Assembly (NCBI GenBank): GCA_012295275.1
Contig: CM022673.1
Coordinates: 116,501-180,500, forward strand
Length of the DNA stretch: 64,000 bases
Reading direction: 5' to 3'
Origin: Chrysomallon squamiferum
Taxonomy: Eukaryota; Mollusca; Gastropoda; Neomphalida; Peltospiridae
A program made the position numbers and the translations under genes. How positions within the stretch are numbered: the first letter of the stretch is position 1; every line of letters begins with the position of its first letter. Positions 1 through 14,100 of this stretch are shown piece after piece. The notes beneath the pieces are model-generated. The model did no database searches. It was not told the origin of the DNA and saw nothing but the letters and a program-made list of their open reading frames with translations.

Positions 1-720
1 ATGTTGTGAAATATGAAATATTCTTTCCTTCTCTTTATCAGTTTTGTACCAGAAATCTACTGAAAATGTTTACTATTTATATCTAAGTCACTTACTAAGT
101 GAATCTTTAAAAACAAAAACAAAAACAAAACAAAAAAATTGATATAGTATTATTTTGTTTGAACAATATAACTGTTCTAACCACCTGATGATATAACATT
201 ATTAAAGAACATAACTTCATATTGTATGACATGATTTTATTTTGTTAAAAGCATGAACAGACTTTTTTTTTAAATCCTTTTTAATGCTTTACCATCATTC
301 AGAGGTTAAACCAGCCTCATGTAAGCATATTATGTGACTGCTTCTTGTGTGTTAAGTGTTGTTCTTCTGTTTGACGACTCATTGTCTTAAATCATTTCTG
401 TCTACTTAGTACTTTAGTAACATTAGAAATAAGTATTAAATAAAAATTACAGATTCACAAATATTTATTAATGATTATAAATATGTTCAGTAATATTGAT
501 GACACGTGTAGAAATGTGTGTACGTGTATATATATATAAAAGATTGAGCATATATAATATTTAATAAAGATAATTTGTTTGAAAATATTTAATAAAAATG
601 ATTAATTTGATACATTTGATAAATATTTAGGATTGAGTATATTAGCATTTCTTGTTATGTTGTTGTTCAGTTAGATGTTTTAAATTGAGTTTTACTGAAG
701 TATTAGTTAATGATATATGT

Positions 721-723
<3 letters not shown>

Positions 724-772
<49 letters not shown>
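724..772. repeat. (CA)n microsatellite
   Basis: A perfect CA run of 49 bases lies in the NCKAP1 intron. It accounts for a false Thr-His reading frame. Confidence 0.97.
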
Positions 773-774
<2 letters not shown>

Positions 775-1847
775 TATATACATATAAATCCTTGTAAATT
801 ACATATTAATTATATATCGAATATTAGCACATATTGCTCAGTTCATATAAAATACACCTTATAAATTGCACTTGATAAATAACATTTGGCAAAGTCACTA
901 TTGTCTCACCTATATATTTTCACAGTAAACTGTTTTTCTCTTTCACATAATTTTTCTTTTTAATAAAGTAACAGTTTAGCAGCACTCATAGTAATAAAGA
1001 TTGCATATTATAAAGAGATTAAAATTTTGCTTCTGTAAGATACTGTTGGTGAATTAGTAACTTTTCTCAAGTGTAGGAAGGCAAATGAGCAGTGGTGTGT
1101 GTGTGGTGTGTGGTTTGCTTGTGTGCCTGTGTATGTGTGTTTCTGTTTGTTTGGTGACTTTTAAGTGGTTTATATATTCAAAATATCTTTCGTGTTTTTC
1201 TTTTAATTTAAAAAGATAATGTAAGAAAAGTCTCACATCAGTTCAAAATAAATTTCAAAACAAATCTGAGACCCCCATATGTTGCCAGTTCTGTAGTACA
1301 GTGTCTGCATGTGTGTGTGATGCTCAGTACCACAGAACTGAAACTACAGAGGGATCAGTTGTTAACACTAGATTCTGTCTGACACACAGTCGTTTTGAAT
1401 TGATTTGATGTAGCAGCTTTTTCATTAATCCACACTTCATTATTTTCTTTAAACTTTATCACATATCATATAGTATTTAGTTTTAATTATAATGACTGAT
1501 TATTTAACTTCTCTTATTATTTTTTATATCATACTATTGTAATTTAAATTTGTGACACAAAACTGACTCAAATGTAGGTACACAAAATAAGGTTGAGAAG
1601 TGAAACTGAATCAGTGTTTGATAATTTTTAGAGATTCTTGAACCAACATTTTTGTTAGGTGGTGGTTGCATGTGTGTGACTGCGGTTATGGATAGATGGG
1701 TGTAAGTGTCATAGCTAGCAATTTGATTTTCTTTGAATTCAACATAAATTAATAACATTTTTCTTACTAATTTTTATAATGTATAGATACTTTATACATT
1801 ATTTTATATTTTGTTTTCTTAGTAAAATATTTATGTAGTTTGTCAAA

Positions 1848-1849
<2 letters not shown>

Positions 1850-1886
<37 letters not shown>

Positions 1887-1917
1887 TGTTTGTGTGAGTG
1901 TGAGAGAGAGAGAGAGA
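1850..1917. repeat. (GT)n then (GA)n compound microsatellite
   Basis: GT repeats at 1850-1883 pass through an imperfect part into GA repeats. The run is intronic in NCKAP1. Confidence 0.9.
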
Positions 1918-2077
1918 CAGACAGAGAAATAGAGAAGAGCAAAATATAATATTTTTTCAGCCATAGCAGCATTTTGTGGTCTCTAAGTTTGTTGGTCTAA
2001 TTTACATATTAATATTAATAATAACAGTTATTAGCTTACTTTTATAAATTTATATAAAATTTTCTGTTTTGTCTCAG

Positions 2078-3867
2078 CTGCTCATAAGAATGCCCCCAGT
2101 GGTAAGTTATTTGAAGAAAACAATTAATATATTTTTATTAACTTTCAATTTTTTAATTTTTTTATTTTTGTTTGTATCTCCAATCCTAAATGTATTGGTA
2201 AATTTTATTTTTATTTTTATTTTTTCTATTTTTTATTTTTTTTTATTCTTTTTTAATCTTAAAGTGCTCTGAGTGCAAAGCATGGGATAGTGATTTATTT
2301 TCAAAACTGTGTGGTTTTGTTTGCATTCATTCTGTTTTGACTTTGTGCTTTAAGATAAAGGAATTATTTTCTTTTTTAATCATTAAAGGATTTTCAATAA
2401 CGATTATTCTTTGGAAATATTTGGTGTGGGAGGTTATGACAGTGTTCTTTATAGTATTTATTTTTCAAAAAAATGTTTTTTATTATCTTTTTTTTTTTCT
2501 ATTTTAAATTTAATTTTTTTTTTTAATTTCTTAATATGACCTTTATCATTTATTTCTCTTTGTTATCACGAAGACTTTTGTGTATGTTTTTATGAATCCA
2601 GTGTGTTGTGAATTGTTTGTTATTAACTCCTAATTTCCAATGTTTTCAGTATTGCATGTGGTATTGTTTAGTAAATTTTCACTTTTTTTTTTTTTTATCC
2701 CATTCATTTCAAAGACTAGAGTATTATATATTATATTCTCTGTTTGGGAAAGTGCAAACAAAAATGCATAATGGAAATATTAAATAATAATGATAATCTT
2801 TATGATTCTTAATGACATTAACATTAATCGTTTTTATGGTTGTATACTAAGATATCATTTATTAAAACCTTTTTTTTTCTTTCTTTAAACATACCTTTAT
2901 CAGTACTTTAAATAAAACTACAAAGTGAAGCAGGGAGGCATGATAAGTATGTTTCTAAAGCATGTCTCCATCTGCATGTCAGTTATTTCCTTTACTTCTC
3001 AGATATATTATTGTAGATTTTTAAAATCTAGAATGTTTGTCATCTAAAATATAACACTAGAAACTTTAAACCAAATTTATCTGCAGCTTTCAGAAGACAA
3101 CATTATAATAGTCATACTAGAGTTGTATCCTAGATTTCCATAAGTAACTAATATAAATACATCCAAAAATAATAACAACTTAACAGGTTATGGAACTTCC
3201 ATACTGTATTAGTTTAAACATACTGGGAAATAAAATTGATATAACACAAGATCTTGGTTTTCATTAGCTTTTATTTTAGTTTTGTAACATCAGAAAATTA
3301 AATATGTATTGTGTTGTCTAATCTAACTGTTCATCTAAATTTTATTTCACTATTAATTATTTGTCTTTTTATTATTTTTTATCTTTTTATAATTGTTCTT
3401 AATATATTCAGAAATTTTATATATATGTATATAATATTTAATATAGAACAAAAAAAAATGTTTAGGTCATGGAAAGCATAGTAATCATTTGTATATATAT
3501 ATATATATATACAAGTGTAATTATTATTGTATGTTAATTAATTGTGATTATATATTGGTACACTGATTAATGTTACTGTTCTGTTTGAATTTCAGATGTT
3601 GACATTGTACTTATGAGAATGATCATTGTTGGAGTGTTGTTGTCCTTCAGGTCTTTAGCACAAGAAGCTCTGAGAGATGTAAGCAATCAAAAGAAAATGT
3701 TTTATACTGAGCCCAACAATAGCAGAAATATTTTTATATTTTATATTACTATTTTTTATTATTTTTTTTGTTCTTATCGAGTTAGTCCATAATGTGTGGA
3801 ATATCTTTGTAGAACACTCATCATGGTCATGTTGTAACTAATTAGCATTAGTAAACTTAGAAATTTT

Positions 3868-3961
<94 letters not shown>

Positions 3962-5237
3962 ATTATCTTTTACTTTTCTATTTCTTTTTTTGTTTTGTTT
4001 TTACCCATCTCAAACTTTTTGCTAACCAGTATTTTCTGTAATATTTTGCAGACACTGGAAGATCGCATTCCATTTTTGATGGGATCCATTCGAGATCTGC
4101 ACCACTATGTTCCAAATAACAAGGAAGCATTGGTAAGTCACTGTACACAACAAATAATAATAATATCTTTTGTCATTAGTAATATCTTCATTTATGTGAA
4201 TAATTTACATGAAATTAGGAAAAATGTATTTTTATTTTTTTCTGTAATTATTTTAATGATTCATCAAATGTATCAGTTTGCTAGGTGCTAGGATTTTCTT
4301 TTCTCTCTCTTTTTTTTATTTTAAAGTTGAAATATTATTGTCTTTAATTATTCCACAAAAAAAAATAATATGTGGGTGAGAGTATATGTATATATTTTTT
4401 TCTTCTCAATAAATTCCATTAAAAAAATCATAGTGAAATAATAATAATAATAATAATAATGGGCATTTAAGTCACAGGGTAAGATCTGTGCTGTGTTCAT
4501 CAATATAAAATACCTTTTTTAAAAAGTTTTTCAATAACTGAATAATCCAAAAATACCAAAAGAAAAAATTAAGATAAATAAAAGCTTATTTATTTATTTT
4601 AAATAATGTTGTCCATAGTGTTTTTACAGTTACTTTTCGTGCATGTATGTATTATAATTATTACAAATATAATGCACTGTTTGTTAAGTTAATACAATTA
4701 TTAGGTTTTTTTTCAACTCTTCTATGCAGATGAAAAATGCAGTCTGCATTTACCTTAATTTTTCTCCTTTATGCATTTTCTGATGTAAAAATAAGCATGA
4801 CTGCCATTTTTATCAATATTAAGTGTCATGCATTTATATTTATCTTTTTTCACTTGTGTTTATTTACTTCTTTTTTTTTCAATAGTTTTTTTTTTTATTA
4901 ATTTATTTTCAAAATATTTATTTCTGAATGATCTATATTGTTGAGTTTTTTTTATCTTTATTTCGTTACATGCAGCCTACTTCTTTGAAACAGCAGGTTT
5001 GTGAATTGTGTTTTGTTCTGTTGCTATGCGAACATTCATTTAGGAATTAATTGGCAGATTCGCAATTTGTGATTAATTTGTGATTAATAGTGTGGTATGA
5101 TCGCATCTTCACACACTTCTGATAAATATTATAACAAAGTGATTTCCCCCTCCATTATCATCATCATCATTATTATTTATTTAGTTTATTTATTTTAATT
5201 TTTCATATTATTATTTATGTTACTCAAAAAATTGGGG

Positions 5238-5273
<36 letters not shown>

Positions 5274-6265
5274 TTATTTTATTTTATTTTATTTTTTTTT
5301 TTTAATATTATTCTGCTGTAATGTTTTTTTTATTAAACCAGATAAATAATGGGAAGATTCATTTCTAAAGCAGTAAATAAAATAAGATTGAAAATTAAAA
5401 AATAATAGTAATAATAAAAACAGTAGGACAGAAAACAATATAATAAATAATATTTAAATGTTTTCAAAATTTTTGTTTCCTATTTGACAACACAAATAAC
5501 AAGTTTATGTATGTAAATATATGAATATTTTACCCTTTTTTATTTATTTAGTTCGTTTATGTGATTATTTATTTATTTATTTATTTATTCTGCACCTTTC
5601 ACTTGTCATTTTTGTTGTTGTGGCATGTGATTGTTAATAAAAATATACATACTGTTTCCTTTAATTTTTGATTACTTATTTAATTTTTTACACCTGTTAA
5701 TATGTTTTAAGATGAAATAATTACTTATGTGTGCTTTGAATAATCTGAATTTACTTTGATAATCACACTTTATTTTAATGGATATAAGTTTATACTTAAT
5801 AAACCAGAATTTGGCTTGTGTTACAAGTTTTGTATTTAATTTCTAAAGAGTTATAATAATCATGTTATGTTATTATTTTTTTTTTTCTTTCTTTCTTTTA
5901 ACTGCTTAAAAAAATTCTTTGCTAGTTCTAGATTTCAAATTCCACATTTTTAATGTCAATTTTAAAAAAATTTTTTATTTTTGTTTCTATTTTTATTTTT
6001 TTTTTTTATTTTTATTTTTTTTTTTTTTTTTTTTTTAAATTGTTTTTATTGTTTTTGTGATTCATTAATAAAACCTGGTGGACAGTATGAGACATATTCT
6101 TCAGAAAGCAGCATTTAAAAAATGAAATCTGAATCACTGAAATATATCTGTTTAATTAATATTTAGTTTGTTTATTTTAGGTTGTTAATGAGCTGGCCTC
6201 ATCTGCTGGACTTCAGTGCAATGTTGATCCCACCCTCTGCAATGCATTAAGGACTCTGAAAATTG

Positions 6266-6331
<66 letters not shown>

Positions 6332-8578
6332 TATTTTGTTATTTCTTTTTGTACTTTAGTTCTTTTGGTTTTTAATCACAATCTAATTTCAATTCCTTAT
6401 AAAAATCAAATACTTTTCAAATATTTTTTCATCATATGTAACTTAATTTTGGGTATTTTTCTTATTTATTTATTTTCATTTCATTTCACTTTACTTTTGT
6501 TTATTTATGGGCTACCTTACCTGATCATGTATCTGTTTTGCAATTAATGTTATGAAATCTGCAAAAGTCAACCTATGTTTAACAAAATTATAAGGTTTTT
6601 ATTGATAGCCATCTTAATTATATATTCTTTCCTTTGAAGTCAAAATTGTTTTGTAGACAAATAGATGAATTCATTTATACCATTATTGTGTTGAGCATTT
6701 TACTAAATAAAACATTTCTGTGGGTTTTCCTGGTATCAGGTTTTTTTTTTATAAAAGCTCTAAATTTCACAGCTATTAACAGTTAATAATAATATGTATT
6801 ATAAAACAGATAATTTTTATTATTTTTATTATTTTTTATTTTATTTAGCTCAGTAGACAATTAGTTTTTAATTGTAGGTCCTGAGTTTTGTTTTTATTTC
6901 AGAACATGCTGAAGATGAATACACAATAGCATGTCTTCTCATGGTTTTTATTGCAATATCCATACCAAAGCTGGCTAGGACAGAAACTGCAGTATTCAAA
7001 GCTTCACTGGAAGGTAATCTAAACTTCTGAACTTTGGCCATTTTAAATTAACACAAAATCAAACACTCCGTGGCTTGTATATGTCTAATTCATGATAATA
7101 GTGATCTTTGGCATTTCCGAGGAAAACATTAATTAGGTTGTTGAGTCCAAAGGGTTAACATTATTTCTTTTCACCAAATAAAGATTTAACTATACCACCC
7201 ATGTATTAACTTCAGTTAATAACAATAAAACATTTTTATTTTCATTGTGAATATTGAACATTCTGGCAACAGAATAGTGACAGTTTTAAGATCTCAAACA
7301 GTGCCATGGTTTTTAAATTTTTATTACTATAATGTTTAATTGTTGTTGTTTTTTTGTGGTTTTTTAATGCTTTTTGTGGAATTAAAATTAATTTAACAGC
7401 ATGTATGGTATTGTGTTGTTATTTTATATAATTACTTATTTGTAATAGTAGTAAATTTTTATCTATACTTATATATTTAACAGTTAGCATGCTTAATTGT
7501 TGTTTTCTGTATTACAGGACATCAGAACAATGCCCACTGTCTTGCCAAAGCAATCAATGCTCTAGCTGGAGCTATGTTCACAAACCATGGACCAGGTGAT
7601 GTTGAAGACAGACTCAAGGAATTTCTTGCTGTTAGTTTTACTTAATATATTTTTTTTTAATTAAAATTCTTAACAAAAACATTCTGAAAACTTACAGAGC
7701 AAATAGCATGTTTTTAGTTTATATTTTACATTTTTGGGAAAAATTATTAAGATAATAAGATGGATGTAAATCAGAGTTTTGGCATGTCACAGTCATGAAT
7801 GGTAATATTACCAGATCTGATGAAACCTCAGCACTAAATCTTAGGTTTAGTTTTTAATATTTATGAGCATGTATTCATTTGTTTGTTTTTTTCTCCATCA
7901 TTTTTCTGTATTTTTAAAATTTATTTATTACGTACATTATTTCACTTAACCATAAAAATTTGCAAGCATCTGAGTTGTTTTATTAAGTAATATAATTTGT
8001 TGACTATTTATTTGAGCTGAAATAAGTTACTAAAGTAGTTCATTTCAAATGTTGATTTATTTCTATAGTTGGCATCCTCTAGTCTCCTTCGTCTTGGTCA
8101 GGAACATGACAAAGATGCGATCAAGAACAGAGAATCTGTTTACCTTCTGCTGGACCAGGTAAGATTACATTTAACTGATATAATTAATAATTAATATGTG
8201 AATGAATCAAATGATGGGTGGTATTGATTAGTTTGTCAACATCTACTAATGAATTAGATACTATTAATAAATTATCATATTTATGACCTTGGTTTTTCAA
8301 CAATATGTATAAGCGTAGGTATTTCTTTTGGACGGGGTCATTTCAGTATGAAGCTGGCAATACATGTGTGTTTCTGTATATGAAAATCATTCACATGATG
8401 TAGACTGGGAATTTTTTCACACATTGATGCTGTAGTTCTCATTAATACTTGCTTTGTTTTACAGATAGTGCAGGAATCTCCTTTCCTCACCATGGATTTG
8501 CTCGAATCCTGCTTCCCTTATGCTCTTCTTAGAAATGCCTATCACACAACATACAAAGCTTCAGCCAATGAGTACTGA
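2078..8578 (+). CDS. NCKAP1: NCKAP1 (Nap1/HEM family), C-terminal exons, 5' partial
   Basis: Nck-associated protein 1 is a scaffold subunit of the WAVE regulatory complex. It pairs with CYFIP/SRA1 and links Rac signalling to Arp2/3 actin assembly at the membrane. Exons read here: 2078-2101, 3596-3678, 4052-4132, optional 4976-4996, 6181-6265, 6903-7013, 7518-7630, 8069-8158 and 8465-8578 (TGA). All junction phases agree. The peptide carries family blocks recalled from human NCKAP1: [60 protein letters not shown] and the C-terminal [15 protein letters not shown] then LLRNAYH. The protein ends in KASANEY. About 200 C-terminal residues are present, so the bulk of the protein (the human one is about 1,130 residues) lies left of the window. 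The 24-base first exon is supported by phase and strong splice sites but by little sequence. It ends tail-to-tail with RSPH14. Confidence 0.95.
3871..3959. repeat. (CT)n microsatellite, ~89 bases
   Basis: A perfect TC dinucleotide run sits in the NCKAP1 intron between exons 3596-3678 and 4052-4132, about 90 bases before the acceptor. It is the longest dinucleotide run in the window. Confidence 0.97.
4976..4996 (+). other. NCKAP1: candidate 21-base cassette microexon of NCKAP1
   Basis: A 21-base segment lies between a pyrimidine-rich acceptor ending in TGCAG and a GTTTGT donor. It would add seven residues, PTSLKQQ, in phase 0 between the exons ending at 4132 and starting at 6181, which also join in phase without it. 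This is the pattern of an optional microexon. There is no transcript evidence, and the peptide is not one I recognise from vertebrate NCKAP1. Confidence 0.45.
6267..6334. repeat. (TTA)n microsatellite starting at a splice donor
   Basis: The trinucleotide run begins within the 5' splice site of the NCKAP1 exon ending at 6265 (AAATTG|GTTATTATT), so the donor bases themselves are the first repeat units. Confidence 0.93.
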
Positions 8579-9190
8579 AGCATTTAACTGAACAGACATT
8601 TAGTGTTTAGACACTTAAAGCAGATAATCAATAACATAGGTCACAAAATAGTTCAGTTCATCAATGGAAAATTGGAAGATAAAAATAATTTTGCGCAGGA
8701 ATAATCTCTTTTATGAATGACATTGCATTATGTTAATTCATCATATACACATTTTTTTAATTATTATTTTAAGTAAATATTGATATAAACTAAGCATCTT
8801 CTAGGTGGTTTTTGTTTTATCAAAAACTGGAATCAAATCCAATTTTTTAAGGTCGATCTTAGCCAGTGAACAATTTCAAAAACTGAAGTCGATGATACTT
8901 ACTTCCAGTGTGATAGTTAAAATTAGGAAATTGTTATTAGAAGAGTGACTAGCCATTTATATAATGAGACTGTATTCACAGATATAGAAGATGTTATTTT
9001 CTGACTTTATTCTACAAAACCGACTGATAAAAGAGAAGATTCTTATTAGAGGTGTCAGTGTATAAATGAAAACCCTGGTGCAGAAAATCTAAAATCTCTT
9101 GATTCCAGTACATTTTACATCTGTAAATATTTTTTTACATATTGTTATATATCTTTTTATGAATCAAAATAAATGATGATTGTTGTAAAT
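8579..9190 (+). other. NCKAP1 3' UTR with likely poly(A) signal
   Basis: Non-coding sequence follows the NCKAP1 stop codon. A canonical AATAAA lies at 9168-9173, about 590 bases after the stop, followed by a GT/T-rich stretch (TTGTTGTAAATTCATGTGTG). This is the most likely cleavage site, but other AATAAA-like sequences exist further on. Confidence 0.55.
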
Positions 9191-11174
9191 TCATGTGTGT
9201 TTAGTAAGTCTATATCATTTTTAAAAAGAATTAAACAGTTTATTTTAATTATTGTAATTGCGGATTCTGTGCAAGTTTCAAGTTGTAATATGTAAAAGCT
9301 AGTCATTAAGGTGTGATTTTAATCTGCTTCATTTTTTATTTTTCTGACTTCAATATTCTGTTTTTAATTGGGCATTTTAATTTTAATTTTAATTTATCAC
9401 CAAAAGTAAACTTTTGTTATTTTAGGAAACTGGGAGGTATAAATGTTTGAAATGATCATGTATATATCTTAAAATTATGAATATTTCTCAGTTATTTTTT
9501 CATTCTTCTTTTTCAGGGGTGGGTGGGTGTAGGGAATATTATGTTTAAAATTTAAGTAAAAAAGAAAAAAAGATGTTAATGTGAATCTCTGTTTTGCATA
9601 ATTCAAGAATCTCACCAGAATTATTTAAAATTCAAACAAAATGAAAAGTATAAAACACAAGACTTCAAGTTTTCAATTGAATATGAAAACAATGTATTAA
9701 TAAATGACTTGTATGCATCAAATCAGGTTATAATAGATTACAATGTTTCTTAATTGAATACATCAACAATAAAAATTATTTTGTAATTGTGTAAGGTTCT
9801 TACAATGATAATCGTAGTAAACATGATCATAGGAATATTTCAGATTAAAACCTTTGTAGATCAGTTTGAAAATGCATGCTGGCACACACCTATTAGGCAT
9901 GCATTTGCACTAATGAAATATTTATTATTATTATTATTCCTTATATTATTTTGTACATATTTATTAATCATAGTATTTACCTTGTATTGTGCACAAATAA
10001 TTGTAACAAATATTAATGAAATGTATGGGATGCAGAATAAATGCTTTTCTACCCAAGAACAGAAGTTATTTTTATTTGTGTTTAACATGAAATTTCAATA
10101 TGTCTTTTATGTTTAAATAAATAAATAAATAAATAAGTAATATTAATGGAGATTTAAATTTATTTCTCATTGTTAAAAATCATATTCTATATTTTCATAT
10201 ATATATATATATATATATATATTTTTTTAATTACATTATTTGCAATGCTCTGCTGTCCAAAAGCGCTAAAAGAACTGAGCTTTTTGGATCTTGTTAGTTC
10301 CAGGTGTCTGTTTTTCCATACTTTTCTCAGAATTCTGTCCACTAACTGTGTTTATTTTTTAACCTTTGTTATCATGTATGTTCATGTTCCTACAGAGAAA
10401 TCTGGTTAGGGATTGTGAGTTCAAATGATTAACATCATTTCTTTTCATGAAATTGATAACTTTCTTCCTAAGTATAAGTTTCCTTGCAGTTTCATCACTA
10501 ACATGACAGTCTTATATTCCCAGATTGATATATGACTAACAATTCGTTATCTTGAATTGATTAATTTTTTTAACATGCTGATTTCATTTTTTTCATGTAG
10601 GCCAGGATGTTACATGCACACCTGCATATTATGTTTTAAAATAATCAGAAAAGCACATTGAATACCACTCTTACGGTATAGAAAAATTACTTCAATTTTA
10701 GATACAGTAAATAATTCTTTAGAAAATAATTCTTTAGATCTGAGATAACAAAAATGATTCAAAAATAACTTAGATTTAATATTGTTAGTTCCAGAATAAG
10801 ACAAACAGCTTCAATTTATGATACATTATATATTTAAAATATAAGTTCATGAAATACCAATATAATGCTTATATATAAATGAATATGAAAATGAGCTTAT
10901 AAACATTTTAAAATATAATTTTCATAAAGAGTTGGAACATATTTTTAGATTCTATTTTGTTTCTGAAGACCATAAAACCTCTTCTCATTTGTCTTTTCAT
11001 AAATCTTTCTATTTTTTTTTTTTTTTTAATGTCAAGGCTGATCCTTTCTAGAAAGAGATTTCTTTCCAAACAAGACAAACAAGATATTGGAAAATTTTCG
11101 TATTAAGGTTTGGCTGTATTCTTTTTGTAAGTATCTTCAACAATTCACAGAAATGAAAGGATTGATAGTGTTTT
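9191..11174. other. AT-rich intergenic region, tail-to-tail NCKAP1/RSPH14
   Basis: About 2 kb lies between the probable NCKAP1 cleavage site and the RSPH14 stop codon. It contains an (AT)n run at about 10197-10221, a short ATAA-type run at about 10117-10137 and poly-T tracts. The RSPH14 3' UTR must occupy the right end. The open frames here (for example 9787-10116 +) show no family resemblance, and the + and - frames overlap, so no gene is called. Confidence 0.6.
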
Positions 11175-14100
11175 TCATGGTTTCCATGTGATCACTTTGA
11201 CTGCAATGGCTGCCGCCTTGCCAACAGCAGGAATTGGGTCATCTATCCTTTCTCTAATCTACAAGAGAATTACATAATTATTAGTACATAACGTTTTTAC
11301 TGAGATCTAAAATAGACTGACAATGTAGTTGTAATTACTTTCTTACTGACAAAATCTACACCAGTTTCATATAATGCAACAAGATCATTTGTTTCCATTT
11401 CAAAAGAGTTGTATGTGTATGAGTGTCTGTGTCTTTAGTTTGTTTTATTCTATTCTATATATATATATATAACTTTTTATTTATTTATTTTTTATTTCAC
11501 TATAAAATTATTATAAAAGAAAACATATCATTAATAATTTACCTTAGGGAGAAACTATCATTAAGAAAAACATTTTACCATTTTATTATATATAAGAAGA
11601 TTTTCTTCATTTCTGAAAAATTACTCACCATATCTACATGATCAAGTAGTATTTTCCGTCCCTCAGGTGCTTCTGATAAACAAGTTAAAGCCTGAAAACA
11701 GCCAAATATTTTTTTTTTTAAAAGTCTGATAAGTAAATTATTCAATCAGAACAATTTTTGAAAACCATCAGAAGGTTTTGATATGCTTACAAAAACATCA
11801 GTTTAAAATATGTTTACCCAGCACAAGACTCTTTCATGTTGGATATAAGTAGAAAAAAAATATATTTTTATTATAGAATTTTGTGTTGAAGTGTTCATGT
11901 GACAGGCAAGGCAAATAACAGCTGTTAATTTTAGTTTGTTTTTGATCATTTACTTTTATTTTCAAACAAATATTTGTTTTTGTTTCAATATTAAATTTTA
12001 AATTTATTTATTTATTAATTTTAATGACTTACTTAATATTTTAATGAAAAAGTAATATATTAAAATATTGTGTTTTTAACTTTTCATTTTGTTTGAATTT
12101 TTAAAAATTATAAATGATTGATTACCTTTAATGCATTCAGCCTGGCCTCACTAACAGAATTATTTACCAGGTTGACCAGATGAGGTATAGCATTTGCATT
12201 TAATGCTGTATACTTTCCTTTTGTCGTAATAGTTATTCTGTATAAAACAATGAAAATAAATAGATAGATAGATAAACAGACAGATAGATAGATCATAAAT
12301 CATAATAAGTATAATGAACCAAAACTATTTTTCTTTTCTTTTTCTTTTAAAGAAACAGTTTTTGTTGTTTTGAGTGGCTAATGATCCAGTTATGCAGTGC
12401 AGTTACTTCAAAGTAAATGTGTGCATTTGTTTTATTAAGTCTAAGTACAGTATATTTTAAATATATTAATATCCATTTTTGAGTTAACAGCTAATAGCTG
12501 ACAGTATCACAAAATATAGTTCTTAAAAGTATACCCAAAACTCATTAATACTATTCATTTTAAAAGAATATCAAACTATCTTCCACAAGAAAAGAAAAAG
12601 AATTCTATTCTTTTTTTTCATTTTTATTCATAATGGTATCTCAAGTCTGATAGAGCTACATTGGAATAAGAACTAAGGTAAAAATGATCAAGGATATAGT
12701 TAATGTAACTGAAGCTGGTGTTAGTTATGTCTAGGGAGAACAACAAGAATAGAAACTTAAATTAATCTGGGATAAAATCACACCAAATTTATTCAGAATT
12801 CCAGTTTTCAGCACAACCTAAAAATCAGTCCCTAATTATATTTAATTTTTTAATATAATTTACAATTTCTTCTATTTAATGGTGACTTTCCCCTCCTCAA
12901 ACCACAAATAAATCAGCACATTTGGCATATGGCCTACTGACATCTCAAATTTTTGGATTTTTTTTTTTCCTTTAATGAGCTTGTTTGTTTGTTGTTTACC
13001 ATTTCTGTCTGATTCTGTAATTACTATAAAAAAAAAGGTATTTTCTAACTTACGTCATAAGAGCTCCTGCTGCATTGGCATATACATCTGGAAAATGATC
13101 CTGGAGTAATCCTACTAGAACTGGGACCGTGTTCACTTCCACTGCTTTGTTCTTGCCATTAAGAGGTACACTGATATAAAAGAAAAATATCTATATATAA
13201 AATAATATATTTTTCATGCAAGCATGTTAAATAACTGGTTTACACTGCCATGTTCTTGCCATTAGGAGATACACTAATATTAGAGAAAAAATATATAAAA
13301 TATAATAATATACAAGCATACTATTTAGCTGGTTTCTTCTGCTTTATTATTGCAGTTAAGAGGTACACTGACAAAAGAAGAAAATATATACAAAATTGAA
13401 TAATGCATATTCATGCAAGTGAATTAAGTTATTGGTCCCTCTGTCTTCTCCTATAAGACTGAAAGATATTTCCACTAAAATCCCCATTTTAGAACTGTGT
13501 GCAATGTAGATTTCACTAATGTATTACAGAACAAATACATTGTGATTGAATTCATTATATATAATTCTTCTCTTTAATGTAGCAATTAAAAGTAACATCA
13601 AATAATTATAGACAAAATAAACACAAAGTATTAAATTATTTTAAAAGACTGAGTTTCTATTTCCAGCATAATTAAAATATCAGTACTGGTAAATATTTTG
13701 TTTTATTATTAAATGTTTACCTCAAATCCATGACATCCCTTGCTGCCTTTGCCCGAATTTCAGCTAATTCATGAGTAAGTAAAGCAGTGAACGCTTCCAT
13801 TGCTCCAGCATCAAGTGCTTGTATTGTATCTACCCTCATGCAGAAATGTAGCGTATCAAGAATAAGTTCTTTTATTTCATTAAGTTCTGTCTGTACTTTA
13901 CTCACCAGAACCTTCACAAGGCCTGCAATTACAACTCCTTCAGCACCTGTGTAAAATACATAAGCAAACTAAATCTGAACTAACAAAGCTAAAGAATGTA
14001 TGTTTTAATGATTTCTCAATAAGATTTATTTAATAGTTCACACGATTTATTATTTTCGATATTAAAGACTAAATGGATTGTTCTAAACTTAAATTTTAAA

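Larger units (their letters stand above)
1..2077 (+). other. intron of NCKAP1 (no exon seen)
   Basis: This is very AT-rich sequence upstream of the first NCKAP1 exon recognised in the window. I found no reading frame resembling the upstream part of NCKAP1, so it is most simply part of one intron running in from the left. It holds a (CA)n run at 724-772, a (GT)n run at 1850-1883 followed by (GA)n at about 1901-1917, and several T-rich tracts. Confidence 0.6.

Noticed and set aside
7125-7190. Short similarity (GAGTC/TTCAAA..TTAACAT..ATTTCTTTTCA) between ~7140-7170 and ~10418-10448
   Set aside because: About 30 loosely matching bases in AT-rich DNA are not enough to call a dispersed repeat without a genome-wide search.
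9787-10116. Overlapping 75-109-codon frames on both strands between NCKAP1 and RSPH14
   Set aside because: Composition is that of AT-rich intergenic DNA, there are no family motifs, and both strands are open over the same bases.
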